Origin: JAFKKF01 sp038323025
GTDB lineage: Bacteria > Pseudomonadota > Alphaproteobacteria > Rhizobiales > Kaistiaceae
Direction of reading: 5' to 3'
Assembly: GCA_038323025.1 (NCBI GenBank)
Contig: JBBQGL010000124.1
Location: forward strand, 1 to 12,364
Length of the DNA: 12,364 nt
The notes under the pieces were generated by a model. The model ran no database searches. It was not told where the DNA came from and saw only the letters and a program-made list of their open reading frames with translations. This document shows positions 12,218-12,364 of this stretch, piece after piece; positions within the stretch are counted from its first letter, which is position 1, and each line of letters starts with the position of its first letter. The translations under genes and the position numbers were made by a program.

Positions 12218-12364
12218 ATGTCCGAATTCATCAGTTCGTTCCTGCTGGTCTATGCCGGGCTCTTCCCGATCGTGAACCCGATCGGCGGCGCGCCGATCTT
12301 CCTCGGGCTGACCCGCCAGCGCGGCGTCAAGGATCGCGAGCCGATCGCGCGCCGGGTCGCCATC
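12218..12364 (+). CDS. MarC-family membrane protein, 3' end outside window
   Basis: From ATG 12218 the frame stays open to the window edge for 49 codons. The N-terminal helix contains FISSFLLVYAGLFPIVNPIG followed by GAPIFLGLT. This is the characteristic start of MarC/YchE-type integral membrane proteins (about 200 residues, six helices), in which the 'PIxNPxGxxPxF' motif is diagnostic. A charged loop follows (RQRGVKDREPIARR). MarC was once linked to multiple antibiotic resistance but its transport role remains unclear. No strong ribosome binding site is seen; a good sigma-70-type promoter is 43 bases upstream. Confidence 0.85.
   Translation, partial: MSEFISSFLLVYAGLFPIVNPIGGAPIFLGLTRQRGVKDREPIARRVAI

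Overview
The window is high-GC chromosomal DNA from an alphaproteobacterium, most likely of the Hyphomicrobiales (Rhizobiales). The evidence is the protein style of GyrA, Tgt, QueA and the two cyclophilins, the gene order gyrA / coaD / two peptidyl-prolyl isomerases / queA / tgt, and a promoter of the type used by the alphaproteobacterial stress sigma factor EcfG. No species can be named from the sequence alone.

Region 1 (1-2002) is accessory DNA. It holds the end of a coiled-coil phage-type protein (2-733), an overlapping small phage-head-like protein (723-1226), and about 750 bp of decayed DNA. The decayed part carries frameshifted fragments of a phage/plasmid-type protein on both strands, arranged as a large imperfect palindrome centred near 1540. 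It ends in an AT-rich patch directly against the 3' end of tRNA-Lys(UUU) (2003-2078, minus). This is the usual geometry of an island integrated at a tRNA 3' end, although no integrase and no second att copy lie in the window.

Region 2 (2079-7360) is core genome. A DUF4864-like exported protein (2247-2678, plus) faces a long minus-strand gene series. In transcription order this is coaD, an unrecognised exported protein, an exported cyclophilin, a cytoplasmic cyclophilin, a small four-helix membrane protein, queA and tgt. Three junctions are ATGA stop/start overlaps (coaD/unknown, unknown/cyclophilin, queA/tgt), so much of the series is probably co-transcribed and translationally coupled. QueA and Tgt act in the same pathway, tRNA queuosine synthesis.

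Region 3 (7361-8013) is a regulatory intergenic stretch and a 72-residue exported or anchored small protein (7703-7921). Upstream of it lie a perfect TGTGA-N6-TCACA palindrome and a GGAAC-N17-CGTT promoter of EcfG type. Downstream is a very strong 14-bp intrinsic terminator.

Region 4 (8014-12364) contains gyrA (minus, TTG start, Gln at the quinolone-critical Ser83 position), an unrecognised four-helix membrane protein, a DUF1810 protein, and the start of a divergent MarC-family membrane protein cut by the window edge.

I see no CRISPR array, insertion sequence, toxin-antitoxin pair or obvious new multi-gene defence system. The observations most worth following are the small stress-promoter protein with its upstream CRP-like palindrome, the inverted gene-fragment palindrome at the island end, the depleted zinc site of Tgt, and the Gln substitution in GyrA.
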